Shown: positions 42,558 through 51,995, numbered from the stretch's first letter. The stretch: DNA of 64,000 nucleotides from Proteus penneri (GCF_003144535.1 NZ_PHFJ01000013.1:62001-126000), one strand, 5' to 3'. Numbers and translations are program-made. Notes: a model not told the origin generated them from the letters alone.

Positions 42558-45320
42558 TTAATAGTCGTAGCTGACTTGTAACCAGAACTGACGACCTGGT
42601 TCATACGATTTGTATTCTTTGTCTTTGTAAGTGAAGTGATCAGCAACGTTTCGAGTATTAAGAACGTTATTCACTTCAACAGAGATACCCACACCATAAG
42701 CAAACTCAGGTTGCCAGCTTAGTTTGGTATTCCATGTAAAGCGGCTGCTGTAATTTTGTTTTTTATAGGCATAAATATAACCAGCATCATCTGTTTTGAT
42801 CGGGTTACCGTTATTGGTTTTTTCTGCTTGAGAGCGCCAGCTATTCCATTGCAATTGGTTAAACCACGTCACATTCCATTCATCCCAAACGCTAGTGAGA
42901 TCGGCTGTGATTTTTAATGGCGAGTTGAAATTACCAGAGGGTAGATCTTTGGCATCAATGATTTTTCCATCATAGAACACTTTGTTTCGGTTAACGTTTT
43001 GAGTGTTTGGACTAAAATCGGCATAACCTGAATCTTTAGGGGTATTCGTTTTGCTTTGTTGCCAACTGATTGAAGCATTGAAAACATGATCTGCTTGCGC
43101 CAATTCCCACGGCTGGCTATTTTTCACCGATAAAGTCACGGAATCGTGTGAACTACGACCATTGTTATTAAATGCACGAATATTCATTTTTTCGTAATCG
43201 GTGCTATCAGGATATTTTGTATCACTACGCACTTCATCACGACCGTTACGATGAACGTATTGTAAACGCCAAGTGGTTGAGGCGATTTCTTGTTGTAAAC
43301 CTAAAGTAAATTCATCGTTGTACGGTGTTTTTAACGAATCTAGGCCGTCAAAATCAGTACGGTTATACCAGCTGGCATCAGAGGATTCAAAATCAAAGTA
43401 ACAGTGTTGCAAACCTGCATTTTGTGCCCCATACAATGCATACGTTAACATGGAGCGACCGTAGTAACGGTTTACACCACCAATCAAGAGGGTATTGCCT
43501 GTGCCCCAAATATCATAGGTACCACTTAAACGCGGTGAAATATTGTTTCTTTGAACAAAATCATCTCTATCTAAACGAATACCAGGACGCAGGGTTAAGC
43601 GTTTATATTGAATATTGTCATCAAGATAGATTGCATAATTTGTATAGGTTGCACTATGGCTCCCTGATTGGAAGCGTGTTGTATTTGAACGTCCGCCACT
43701 CCACTCGTTTGTATCAGGATCAGTCATTCCCGTATAGAAGTAACTATAAAAATCTTTATCTCTGATATAAGAGCCTTTGGTTCTTGCAACTTCAAAACCG
43801 GTTGTAGGTTGGTGTATGGTTGAACCTAAGTCATAAGAGTTAAAACGCATTATCGCTTTAGTACTTACAGTTTCTTGATTACTCTTTAGATCACCCTGAC
43901 CACCACTGTTATAACTTGTTGGTGTTGACCAACCAGTAATTGCATCATCTAAACGAATAAAGTAATTTTGATCATTCGTTCGTTTATCTTCTAATTTTTG
44001 ATAACCCGTTGTTAATTCTAAAGTACCAAGATCTAATTTATGTTTATAAAGTGCAGTAAAACTTAAACCATTATGCTCATTATCATAGCCTGAGTTATAG
44101 ACTGAACCTGAGAATAGATAGCTTTTATAACGCGCAATATTACTTGATAAATCAAGAGATTGAGTATCTGAAATATCCCAAGAGTATTTAATAAAATAGT
44201 TATCTGAGGTACGAGTTTGGTCGCGATAACCTGCGGTTTGTTCAACTTGTTCTAATTGATAGTCAGGTGTATGGATAAAGCCACCAGCACTACTGATCAT
44301 CATAGGAATGGTTGATTCACGGCGAGATGCAGAGAATATTAAACCGGTATGCTCAGTTAATCCTGTTTCAAACCAACCACCAAAGTTTTGTTTATCGTAT
44401 TTTTTCTGGAATCGGGCTGGATTACTGACATCATTATTGGCGGTATCAAAATTTAGTTTTGGATCGGTGAAAATATTGTTCCAGCTTGAACGTGTCGTAC
44501 GGTAATAGGCATTAGCATGGGTTTCGCCAGACCAACGACGACTCTGTACATCAACGGTACCGCCTGTAAATCCACCAAATTCCACCGGAATATTGTTATC
44601 GTAAACAGTAACACTATCAATTAAGCGACTATCAAGGTACATCCCTTGTTCATCACTACTAACACGCGTGTTGGTTTCACCATTACCTGAGTTGGCTGGG
44701 TCAAAGTCATTGTTAAAACTGACACCATCAAGTTTGTAAGAGTTTTGATAACTACTAGAGCCGTGAATAGAAATTCGTGAAGGTTTAATTTCACCCTGAT
44801 TCATTGATGTGCTGTCATTATTGGAAAATTGAACAGCAGGGTTACTTTTGAGTAAATCAGTGATGTTACCATCACCCGTATTACGCTGTTTTATCTCTTC
44901 TGAAGTAATGTATTGTGGGGCTGAAACCACATCAGTAGCTGGGTGATAACTGCTACCAACACCCGTGACTTTAACTTCAGGAATAACAATCGCGTTAGTC
45001 GTGGCGAGAGGACGAATAACAAATCCACTGCCTTGCGGAATAATTTCTAACCCACTCCCAATTAAGACTTTTTGTAATGCAGTGTGGGTTTCAAATTGAC
45101 CCGAAAGTGCTGGAGCACGTAGGTTTTTGACCGAACTTGCATCAAATAAAATTTGGACTTGTCCCTGTTTTGCAATAGCGCTCAATGAATCAGCCAAAGA
45201 CTGTTCTGGTAAAGCCACAGAAATGGTAGATGCATAAGCACAAGGTGCAGCAATAGTGGTACTTATTAGCAATGCTAGCAGAGACCTCTTAAGGGCCCCT
45301 TTTTTGTTATTCATTTTCAT
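42558..45320 (-). CDS. yddB: TonB-dependent outer membrane receptor with N-terminal signalling (STN) domain, YddB/FusA-like
   Basis: A 920-residue precursor. A signal peptide ending near AYA is followed by a secretin/TonB short N-terminal domain (ALPEQSLADSLSAIAKQGQV to about residue 120), a possible TonB box IPEVKVTG, a plug (ISTSEEIKQRN-type region with SIHGSSSYQNSYKLDG) and a 22-strand barrel ending in VSYDY with a terminal aromatic residue. The STN domain implies transcriptional signalling through the FecR/FecI-like pair just upstream. The start at 45320 is chosen because the signal peptide follows directly; longer starts add unrelated residues. The ligand is not known; a small protein is plausible given the neighbouring protease. 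Confidence 0.9.
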   Translation of the reverse strand: MKMNNKKGALKRSLLALLISTTIAAPCAYASTISVALPEQSLADSLSAIAKQGQVQILFDASSVKNLRAPALSGQFETHTALQKVLIGSGLEIIPQGSGFVIRPLATTNAIVIPEVKVTGVGSSYHPATDVVSAPQYITSEEIKQRNTGDGNITDLLKSNPAVQFSNNDSTSMNQGEIKPSRISIHGSSSYQNSYKLDGVSFNNDFDPANSGNGETNTRVSSDEQGMYLDSRLIDSVTVYDNNIPVEFGGFTGGTVDVQSRRWSGETHANAYYRTTRSSWNNIFTDPKLNFDTANNDVSNPARFQKKYDKQNFGGWFETGLTEHTGLIFSASRRESTIPMMISSAGGFIHTPDYQLEQVEQTAGYRDQTRTSDNYFIKYSWDISDTQSLDLSSNIARYKSYLFSGSVYNSGYDNEHNGLSFTALYKHKLDLGTLELTTGYQKLEDKRTNDQNYFIRLDDAITGWSTPTSYNSGGQGDLKSNQETVSTKAIMRFNSYDLGSTIHQPTTGFEVARTKGSYIRDKDFYSYFYTGMTDPDTNEWSGGRSNTTRFQSGSHSATYTNYAIYLDDNIQYKRLTLRPGIRLDRDDFVQRNNISPRLSGTYDIWGTGNTLLIGGVNRYYGRSMLTYALYGAQNAGLQHCYFDFESSDASWYNRTDFDGLDSLKTPYNDEFTLGLQQEIASTTWRLQYVHRNGRDEVRSDTKYPDSTDYEKMNIRAFNNNGRSSHDSVTLSVKNSQPWELAQADHVFNASISWQQSKTNTPKDSGYADFSPNTQNVNRNKVFYDGKIIDAKDLPSGNFNSPLKITADLTSVWDEWNVTWFNQLQWNSWRSQAEKTNNGNPIKTDDAGYIYAYKKQNYSSRFTWNTKLSWQPEFAYGVGISVEVNNVLNTRNVADHFTYKDKEYKSYEPGRQFWLQVSYDY

Positions 45321-45376
45321 TTCACCAATCCCATTCACTAACTTAATAATTGTTGTTACTAAGGAAGAGGGTGAAA

Positions 45377-45391
45377 TGAGAATTATCCTCA
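45377..45391. promoter_or_regulatory. Weak Fur-like site upstream of the receptor gene
   Basis: TGAGAATTATCCTCA matches 11 of 14 positions of the Fur 7-1-7 consensus TGATAAT-N-ATTATCA. It lies about 60 bases before the receptor start, in the fecR-receptor gap. Confidence 0.4.
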
Positions 45392-45423
45392 CCTGTAAAA
45401 AAGAATATTTTTCATATTTCTTT

Positions 45424-46452
45424 TTACTTATTGATAATTAACGCATTATTTTTATCGGTAAAAACAACATTAACCGGCAATATAAGTGGAATTGCGGTAA
45501 TAAACTCTTCGGCATCATTAATGTTAGCGATCCCTGAGATTTTCATTTTGGCAATTTCGGGGGAGGAAATGTGAACATTGATATCAAGATAAGGTTTGAG
45601 TTTGGTTATTACTTCATTCAATGGGCGTTCAAAGAAATGCAGTTGACCAAAACGCCAACTTCCCACGGAATCAATATTGACCGAAGAGATAACCAAACTG
45701 TCACTGGCTAATGTGCTGGTGGCTTGAGAGCCTGCATACAAATAGGCTGGAGAAGATTTGGGTGTGGCTTTTACTTCGACAATCCCTTCATGGACAGCAA
45801 CGTTAACTTGATTGTTATCATAGTGACTCACTTCAAATTCAGTGCCAACAACTTTAATTAATTGGCTATCAGCATGAACATAAAAAGGACGATACGGATT
45901 TGATTTGACTTTGAAATAGGCTTGTCCTTTATCTAGCCATAATCGTCTTTCTTTTTGTACGTAAGCCACTCTGACCTGTGTATTTCTATCTAAATAGACT
46001 TTAGAGCCATCAGCTAAGGTCATTTCTTTTGGTGAATTGCTGGTTGCAAGCGTCATATTATCCATCAGTAATGCGGGTAAATGACTATAAGGGAGATATA
46101 AAACGGTGAGTAAACAAAGCGCAGCCGTGGTGTGGATCATCGGGCGCCAAGGAGAGTGTTTTTTCTTTTCAACCGTGGTTATTGTTGGTCGTGGTAATGT
46201 ATCGCATTGACGCCAGATACCTGCAATGTCCTGATATGCTTGCCGGTTTACATCATTTTCTATCCACACTTTAAACGCTTGGCGTTGTTTTGGGGTTATC
46301 CTTTGACTGTGTTGTCGGGTAAACCAAAGAGCTGCTTGCTCATCAGGTGATCCACTGAGTAATTCATCATCCGTTTCTAAAAAAAGAAGATCTGCTCCCT
46401 CATCTGTGTGAGGTTTAGTTTCCGGTATATTTTTTTCCGGCTTACTCATCAT
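45424..46452 (-). CDS. FecR-like anti-sigma/regulatory membrane protein
   Basis: A 342-residue protein. The N-terminal cytoplasmic domain (DUF4880, AALWFTRQHSQRITPKQRQAF) precedes one membrane segment at about residues 108-130 (MIHTTAALCLLTVLYLPY) and the periplasmic FecR domain (EMTLADGSKVYLDRNTQVRV, QAYFKV, VVGTEFEV, VAVHEGIVEV), with a C-terminal STN-like region that would contact the receptor's signalling domain. The start at 46452 has AGGAG about ten bases upstream and overlaps the sigma factor stop; an ATG at 46449 is equally possible. Confidence 0.9.
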   Translation of the reverse strand: MMSKPEKNIPETKPHTDEGADLLFLETDDELLSGSPDEQAALWFTRQHSQRITPKQRQAFKVWIENDVNRQAYQDIAGIWRQCDTLPRPTITTVEKKKHSPWRPMIHTTAALCLLTVLYLPYSHLPALLMDNMTLATSNSPKEMTLADGSKVYLDRNTQVRVAYVQKERRLWLDKGQAYFKVKSNPYRPFYVHADSQLIKVVGTEFEVSHYDNNQVNVAVHEGIVEVKATPKSSPAYLYAGSQATSTLASDSLVISSVNIDSVGSWRFGQLHFFERPLNEVITKLKPYLDINVHISSPEIAKMKISGIANINDAEEFITAIPLILPVNVVFTDKNNALIINK

Positions 46453-46954
46453 TCGTGCATTTCTCCTGTCCTGCATCGACATATCTTTTGCAATATAATA
46501 GGGCTGCTGCAATATGTTTTTCCACCATACTGATTGAAATATCCATCTGCTCTGCAATTTCGCTTTGTGATAAACCATCAAAACGATAAAGAACAAACGC
46601 TTCTCGGCGGCGTGGGGGCAACGTGGCAATTGCTTCACTAAGTAGATCTAAACGTTGTTGATGCTCAAGGACGTATCCCGGATCAAGCTCAGTAGTATAA
46701 TTCTGAGCGGCATCATCTAATTCATAATCATCCTGGTAGATATCTTTCTGCTTTTGATTTTTTCTCCAATGGTCAATCAAAACGTGGTTCGCTATTTTAA
46801 ACAGAAAAGCACGCTGTTCTTGTACAGGTGTTTGTTCTTTTCTGTTTAGCCATAGTGTAAACACATCTTGAGACAAATCATCTGCATCATGGTAATTACC
46901 CGTACGTTTGTGGAAAAAAACGCACAAGTTGTCCATAGGTTGATTGATAGGCAC
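46442..46954 (-). CDS. FecI-like ECF RNA polymerase sigma factor
   Basis: About 170 residues. Region 2 has YHDADDLSQDVFTLWL and KIANHVLIDHWRKN; region 4 has LPPRRREAFVLYRFDGLSQSEIAEQMDISISMVEKHIAAA. This is the FecI class that is released by a FecR partner on receptor occupancy. The start is uncertain: only GTG 46954 or ATG 46936 is available before an upstream stop, region 2.1 is a little short, and no clear ribosome site is seen. It lies upstream of, and overlaps, the fecR-like gene. Confidence 0.87.
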   Translation of the reverse strand: MPINQPMDNLCVFFHKRTGNYHDADDLSQDVFTLWLNRKEQTPVQEQRAFLFKIANHVLIDHWRKNQKQKDIYQDDYELDDAAQNYTTELDPGYVLEHQQRLDLLSEAIATLPPRRREAFVLYRFDGLSQSEIAEQMDISISMVEKHIAAALLYCKRYVDAGQEKCTNDE

Positions 46955-47055
46955 AACTAATTTTTTGTGCCAATGATTTATTGCTAGCCATAATCTCTGG
47001 TGTTTAAAAAAGAGTGAAATAATAAGCTCTTACTGCTTCTCAAGCGAACAAGTTA

Positions 47056-47067
47056 TGATAATTATCA
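47056..47067. promoter_or_regulatory. Fur-like palindrome in the sigma factor/tonB divergent promoter
   Basis: TGATAATTATCA is a perfect 12-base palindrome made of two GATAAT-type Fur hexamers. It lies between the sigma factor start (46954, minus) and the tonB-like start (47163, plus), so it could control both by iron. Confidence 0.5.
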
Positions 47068-47162
47068 AGCTAATTTTTTATTGTATTATTAATAATAAGC
47101 AATATCATTTGTGTTTGTATTATGCCTATAATTCATTAGAAAGAAAATCAGAGGCAAGAATT

Positions 47163-47960
47163 ATGAGTAGTATGTCGGCGACTTTCCCACGCCGTTGGTC
47201 GTTTTCTATTGGTGGATTAACTGCCAGTATTTTATTTCATGTAACGCTAGTTGTTGTTGCTATTGGCTGGATAACTTCTAAAGAGGAACGTTATGGTGTT
47301 TTACCACCCGCAATGACAATGGATCTTGGTATCTATCAATTGGCTCAGACAGAAACAAAAGACGTTCCGGTTGGGCCTGAAAAAGTGATGTCTGTTCCTG
47401 AGCCAGCAGAAACCGAACCAGAGCCAATTAAAGAAGTATTGGATCTGCCAAAAATGCCTGTGGTTGAACAAGGTACTTATGAACGCCTTCCTGAAAAGCC
47501 AAAAGTAAAGCCAGTGGTTAAACCAAAACCTGTTGCGGTAAAAGTACCTGATGATCTTCCTGTCTCAGAAGCTCCATCAGATATAACGAGTGCACCAGCT
47601 TCTGGCTCTAATACAAGCAGTAGTGCTCAATTTAATAGTTTATCTTCCTCTTCTGTGAGTGGACAAATAGGGTGGGAAAGTTTGGTTCATAGCCATATTA
47701 ATACCTATAAACGCTATCCACGAACAGCATTGCGTTTTAAAGCAACAGGCGTGACACAAGTTTCTATTATGTTAAATGCAAAAGGTGAGTTATTGGATGC
47801 AAAAGTGGAAACATCCTCAGGTAATCGTATTCTTGATAAAGAGGCTTTAAATACAATTAAACGCGCTTCGCCATTTCCAGCACCTGAAAGCTATCGTTTG
47901 GTCAATGGAAATATTTCGTTTACCGTACCTTTAGGTTTTGATTATAGGCAAGAGAGTTAA
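47163..47960 (+). CDS. TonB family energy-transducing protein
   Basis: A 265-residue protein of the TonB type. One N-terminal membrane anchor (about residues 18-38, TASILFHVTLVVVAIGWI), a Pro/Glu/Lys-rich periplasmic spacer (PEPAETEPEPIKEVLDLPKM, KPKVKPVVKPKP) and the C-terminal TonB domain (YKRYPRTALRFKATGVTQVSI ... SSGNRILDKEAL ... FPAPE). It has no exbB or exbD beside it, so it would use the shared ones. It resembles FusB-type partner proteins that serve one receptor. The ATG at 47163 has AGAGG upstream; the longer frame to 47055 has none. Confidence 0.92.
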   Translation: MSSMSATFPRRWSFSIGGLTASILFHVTLVVVAIGWITSKEERYGVLPPAMTMDLGIYQLAQTETKDVPVGPEKVMSVPEPAETEPEPIKEVLDLPKMPVVEQGTYERLPEKPKVKPVVKPKPVAVKVPDDLPVSEAPSDITSAPASGSNTSSSAQFNSLSSSSVSGQIGWESLVHSHINTYKRYPRTALRFKATGVTQVSIMLNAKGELLDAKVETSSGNRILDKEALNTIKRASPFPAPESYRLVNGNISFTVPLGFDYRQES

Positions 47961-48009
47961 TTATTAATGTTTTACAATTAGTTATTAAATTTTAAACTAA
48001 TAAAATAGA

Positions 48010-48038
48010 AAAAAGCAGAGAATAATCTCTGCTTTTTT
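48010..48038. terminator. Bidirectional terminator between tonB-like gene and ettA
   Basis: GCAGAGA (48015-48021) pairs with TCTCTGC (48026-48032), with an A run before and a T run after. Confidence 0.87.
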
Positions 48039-48065
48039 GTTATCGAATGGAGTAAATAAATGCGA

Positions 48066-49733
48066 TTATTTGCTCATACGTTTGTACTTCATGCGACGAG
48101 GCTGAATAGCATCGTTACCTAATGTACGCTTTTTATATTCTTCATATTCGGTAAAGTTACCTTCGAAGAATTCCACTTTACCTTCATCTTGGTAATCGAT
48201 GATATGTGTGGCAATACGGTCAAGGAACCAACGGTCATGGGAAATAACCATGGCACAACCTGGGAACTCTAACAGGGCATTTTCTAATGCACGTAAAGTT
48301 TCAACATCGAGGTCGTTGGTTGGTTCATCGAGCAGTAACATGTTACCGCCAACTTGTAGCAGTTTAGCTAGGTGTAAACGACCACGCTCACCACCAGAAA
48401 GTTCGCCAACACGTTTACCTTGGTCAACGCCTTTAAAGTTAAAGCGACCCACATAGGCACGGCTTGGAATTTCAAAGTTACCAATACGCATAATATCTTG
48501 GCCACCTGAAACTTCTTCCCAAACGGTTTTACTGTCATCCATGCTGTCGCGGAACTGATCAACAGAGGCTAACTTAACAGTATCACCTAGCACTAAAGTA
48601 CCTGAATCGGGTTGTTCTTGGCCGGAGATCATCCGAAATAGTGTTGATTTACCTGCACCGTTAGGGCCGATAATACCAACAATAGCCCCTTTAGGAATAG
48701 AGAAGCTTAAATCATCAATCAGAACGCGATCACCATAAGATTTTGTTAGATTATTAATTTCTAACACTTTATCCCCTAAACGCGGTCCAGGTGGAATAAA
48801 GAGTTCACTGGTCTCATTACGTTTTTGATAATCAACGCTATTAAGTTCTTCAAAGCGAGCCAGACGAGCCTTACCTTTTGCTTGACGGCCTTTAGGATTT
48901 TGGCGGATCCACTCAAGTTCTTTTTGGATTGATTTATGGCGAGCTGCTTCAGTTGCGGCTTCTTGTTCCAGACGTGCGTCTTTTTGCTCTAACCATGAAG
49001 AGTAGTTACCTTCCCATGGAATACCTTCACCACGGTCAAGTTCTAAGATCCAACCCGCTACGTTATCTAGGAAGTAACGGTCGTGCGTGATTGCCACAAC
49101 AGTACCTTCATAATCGTGTAAGAAGCGTTCTAACCACGCTACAGATTCTGCGTCTAAGTGGTTAGTAGGTTCATCTAATAACAGCATATCTGGTTTTTCT
49201 AACAGAAGACGACAGATAGCGACACGGCGGCGTTCACCCCCTGAAAGTTTCTCAATTTTAGCGTCCCACTCAGGTAAACGCAGCGCTTCTGCAGCACGCT
49301 CTAATTGGTTTTCAAGGTTATGACCATCATGAGATTGAATAATCGCTTCTAACTGACCTTGTTCTTTTGCTAATTTATCGAAATCAGCATCAGGATCGGC
49401 ATAAGCCGCATAAACTTCATCAAGGCGGTTTAATGCGTTTTTCAGTTCGCTAACGGCTTCTTCAACGGCTTCACGTACGGTATGTTCAGGGTTTAATTTT
49501 GGTTCTTGTGGTAAGTAACCAATTTTAATGCCTGGTTGTGGACGTGCTTCACCTTCGATATCAGTATCAATACCTGCCATGATGCGTAGTAATGTTGATT
49601 TACCGGCACCATTTAGACCAAGCACACCAATTTTCGCGCCCGGGAAGAAGCTGAGTGAAATGTTTTTAAGGATATGTCGCTTTGGTGGGACAATTTTCCC
49701 GACACGCAACATACTATAAACGTATTGAGCCAC
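48066..49733 (-). CDS. ettA: Energy-dependent translational throttle protein EttA (ABC-F)
   Basis: A 555-residue soluble ABC-F ATPase, the same length as in E. coli. Two ATPase domains each show Walker A (GLNGAGKSTLLR near residue 39; GPNGAGKSTLFR near 361) and signature LSGGERR / LSGGERG, joined by the arm and P-site linker region (HKSIQKELEWIRQNPKGRQAK). It gates the ribosome into elongation according to ADP/ATP. Translation begins with GTG, giving MAQYVYSMLR as in E. coli. Divergent from slt. Confidence 0.97.
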   Translation of the reverse strand: MAQYVYSMLRVGKIVPPKRHILKNISLSFFPGAKIGVLGLNGAGKSTLLRIMAGIDTDIEGEARPQPGIKIGYLPQEPKLNPEHTVREAVEEAVSELKNALNRLDEVYAAYADPDADFDKLAKEQGQLEAIIQSHDGHNLENQLERAAEALRLPEWDAKIEKLSGGERRRVAICRLLLEKPDMLLLDEPTNHLDAESVAWLERFLHDYEGTVVAITHDRYFLDNVAGWILELDRGEGIPWEGNYSSWLEQKDARLEQEAATEAARHKSIQKELEWIRQNPKGRQAKGKARLARFEELNSVDYQKRNETSELFIPPGPRLGDKVLEINNLTKSYGDRVLIDDLSFSIPKGAIVGIIGPNGAGKSTLFRMISGQEQPDSGTLVLGDTVKLASVDQFRDSMDDSKTVWEEVSGGQDIMRIGNFEIPSRAYVGRFNFKGVDQGKRVGELSGGERGRLHLAKLLQVGGNMLLLDEPTNDLDVETLRALENALLEFPGCAMVISHDRWFLDRIATHIIDYQDEGKVEFFEGNFTEYEEYKKRTLGNDAIQPRRMKYKRMSK

Positions 49734-50007
49734 TATAATTACCCTTTGATTATAAAAGAGATTTTCTCTGAGGTGCCATTTTTCGCGATAAAAACAAATT
49801 TTTTGTAATTAAGCCGCGTTTTTAGAGCACCTAAATGAACAATAGCAAAGTCAATGTCAGTAATTTGCCAAAGACCCGAAAATGATGAAAGTCGCCAGTA
49901 TACCCGATTTATAAAAGAAAACCTTAGTCAAAAGAGAGGTTTTTCTCAACCTTTCGTGCTTCTTCTGAAAGTGAAGAAAATTTCTGTTAAAGAGGGGAAC
50001 TTACATT

Positions 50008-50026
50008 GTTAATGATTATCATATTA
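50008..50026. promoter_or_regulatory. Strong Fur box-like site between ettA and slt
   Basis: GTTAATGATTATCATATTA matches 15 of 19 positions of the Fur consensus read in the form GATAATGATTATCATTATC. It lies 50 bases before the slt start. The remaining part of 49734-50075 holds the ettA promoter region and an imperfect hairpin at about 49917-49947 (AGAAAACCT against AGGTTTTTCT), but no gene. Confidence 0.5.
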
Positions 50027-50075
50027 GCTAATGTATTCACTCTTTGGTGGTTTTATTTGAGGTGGGAGAAATAAC

Positions 50076-51995
50076 GTGGTGAAGCAAAAGTGGTCGTTAA
50101 CATTCGCAATAGGGGCATTGTGCTTTTCTGCATGGGCACATGCTGACTCATTAAGTGAACAACGTGCTCGTTATCAAGAAATTAAAGCAGCGTGGGATCT
50201 AAAAAAAACAGATGAAGTCGAAAAACTACTGCCTACATTGCAAGATTACCCACTTTACCCCTATTTAGAATATCGTCAAATCACAGATAATCTTGATATT
50301 GTGGCACCGGCGGTTGTTTCTGAATTTGCTGAAAAATACCCGACACTCCCTCCTGCAAGAGCGCTTCCATCGCTGTTTGTGAATGAATTAGCGAAGCGCC
50401 AAGAATGGCAAAATTTACTGACTTTTAGTCCAAATCCACCTAATCCTAAAGCAGCAAGATGTAATTACTATTATGCAAAATGGGCAACAGGTGATATTCA
50501 AACAGCATGGATTGGGGCTAAAGAAGCATGGCTAAATGGTACTTCAATGCCATCAAGTTGCGATCCTCTTTTTGATGAATGGCAAAAAGCGAATCAATTA
50601 ACACCAGAATTAGTATTAGAAAGAATTCATTTAGCGATTAAAAATGGTAATACAGGGCTGGCGGCTTATTTAGCAAGACGCCTTCCAGAAAATTATCAAA
50701 CCATTAACGATGCCTTGGTTGAATTACAAGACTATCCAAACTTAGTTGGGCGCTATGCAACCGCGCTTTCACCAACCGATTTCACTCGTTCTATCATACA
50801 ATCGGCATTTTCACGTTGGGCAAGAAAAGATGCAGATGCGGCTAGAGCGCAACTGGATAATATTGCACATGCCCAAAAAATGACGGCGAGTGAACGCCAG
50901 TTAATGCGTGATACTGTGGCATGGCAATATATGCCTTATGCCACACCTGAGCAGGTGAAATGGCGTGATAGCGTTATTCAAGATACTGCATCAGATACAC
51001 TGCGTGAACGTCGTGTACGCCTAGCATTAAGCCAAAACCAACCAGCTGAATTGGCATTGTGGTTAGAAAGACTTTCTCCTGAAAGTAAAAATAAGGAAGA
51101 GTGGCGTTATTGGCGTGCAATGGTATTGCAATCTCAAGGTAAAAATAGCGAAGCTCAAGCTATTTTAGAAGCGCTGACGCAAAATCGTGGTTTTTACCCA
51201 ATGGTTGCCGCGACCAAATTAGGTAAGCCTTATGTGATGGTGATAGATAAGGCACCAAGTGTTTCATCAAGTATCTCTAATCAGCCAGAAGTACAACGTG
51301 TTCGTGAATTAATGTATTGGCAAATGGACAACTTAGCGCGCTCAGAGTGGGCAAACTATGTTGCTTCGCAACCCGCACAAATACAGTCTGAATTAGCACG
51401 TTATGCATTTGAACAAAAATGGGCTGATTTAGCCGTGCAAGCCACCATTACAGGAAAAATGTGGGATCACTTAGAAGAACGTTTTCCTCTTGCCTGGAAA
51501 AATGAGTTTGAGCAATACACGAAAGATAAATCGATAGACCGTAATTATGCGATGGCGATAGCCCGTCAAGAAAGTGCGTGGAACCCACAAGCACGCTCTT
51601 CAGCGGGTGCAACAGGTTTAATGCAGGTAATGCCAAAAACAGCAGAATTTACGGTAAAACAAGCCGGTATTACGGGGTATGTAAGTAGCGCACAGTTAAC
51701 CAATCCTGTGAAAAATATTGAGATTGGTACGGCTTACCTTGATTCTGTTTATCAACGTTTTAACCAAAATCGTATTTTAGCAAGTGCTGCGTATAATGCA
51801 GGACCTGCACGTGTTGATCGTTGGTTATCTGATGCAAATGGCCAACTAGATGCGATTGCGTTTGTTGAAAGTATTCCTTTTGCTGAAACACGAGGCTATG
51901 TCAAAAATGTGCTCTCTTTTGCTGTTTTCTATAGCTATTTTGCCGGTGAACAGCAGCCGGTTTTGACTGAAAATGAGTGGAATAGTCGTTATTAA
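50076..51995 (+). CDS. slt: Soluble lytic murein transglycosylase Slt70
   Basis: A 639-residue periplasmic enzyme. A signal peptide ends near HADS (residue 23), a large superhelical U-shaped domain follows, and the C-terminal lysozyme-like domain has the catalytic glutamate in AMAIARQESAWNPQARSSAG, then GLMQVMPKTA and YNAGPARVDRWL. It cuts peptidoglycan glycan strands to 1,6-anhydromuropeptides. Start is GTG 50076, with GAGGTGGGAG upstream; GTG 50079 is an alternative. E. coli Slt is 645 residues. Confidence 0.96.
   Translation: MVKQKWSLTFAIGALCFSAWAHADSLSEQRARYQEIKAAWDLKKTDEVEKLLPTLQDYPLYPYLEYRQITDNLDIVAPAVVSEFAEKYPTLPPARALPSLFVNELAKRQEWQNLLTFSPNPPNPKAARCNYYYAKWATGDIQTAWIGAKEAWLNGTSMPSSCDPLFDEWQKANQLTPELVLERIHLAIKNGNTGLAAYLARRLPENYQTINDALVELQDYPNLVGRYATALSPTDFTRSIIQSAFSRWARKDADAARAQLDNIAHAQKMTASERQLMRDTVAWQYMPYATPEQVKWRDSVIQDTASDTLRERRVRLALSQNQPAELALWLERLSPESKNKEEWRYWRAMVLQSQGKNSEAQAILEALTQNRGFYPMVAATKLGKPYVMVIDKAPSVSSSISNQPEVQRVRELMYWQMDNLARSEWANYVASQPAQIQSELARYAFEQKWADLAVQATITGKMWDHLEERFPLAWKNEFEQYTKDKSIDRNYAMAIARQESAWNPQARSSAGATGLMQVMPKTAEFTVKQAGITGYVSSAQLTNPVKNIEIGTAYLDSVYQRFNQNRILASAAYNAGPARVDRWLSDANGQLDAIAFVESIPFAETRGYVKNVLSFAVFYSYFAGEQQPVLTENEWNSRY

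Noticed and set aside
43325-43765. 146-codon plus-strand frame
   Set aside because: Antisense shadow of the TonB-dependent receptor gene; His/Tyr-rich sequence is an artefact of the reversed frame.
49911-50011. Possible RyhB orthologue on the minus strand next to the Fur box
   Set aside because: The conserved RyhB core is not present; only the Fur-like box and an imperfect hairpin remain, so I did not annotate an RNA.
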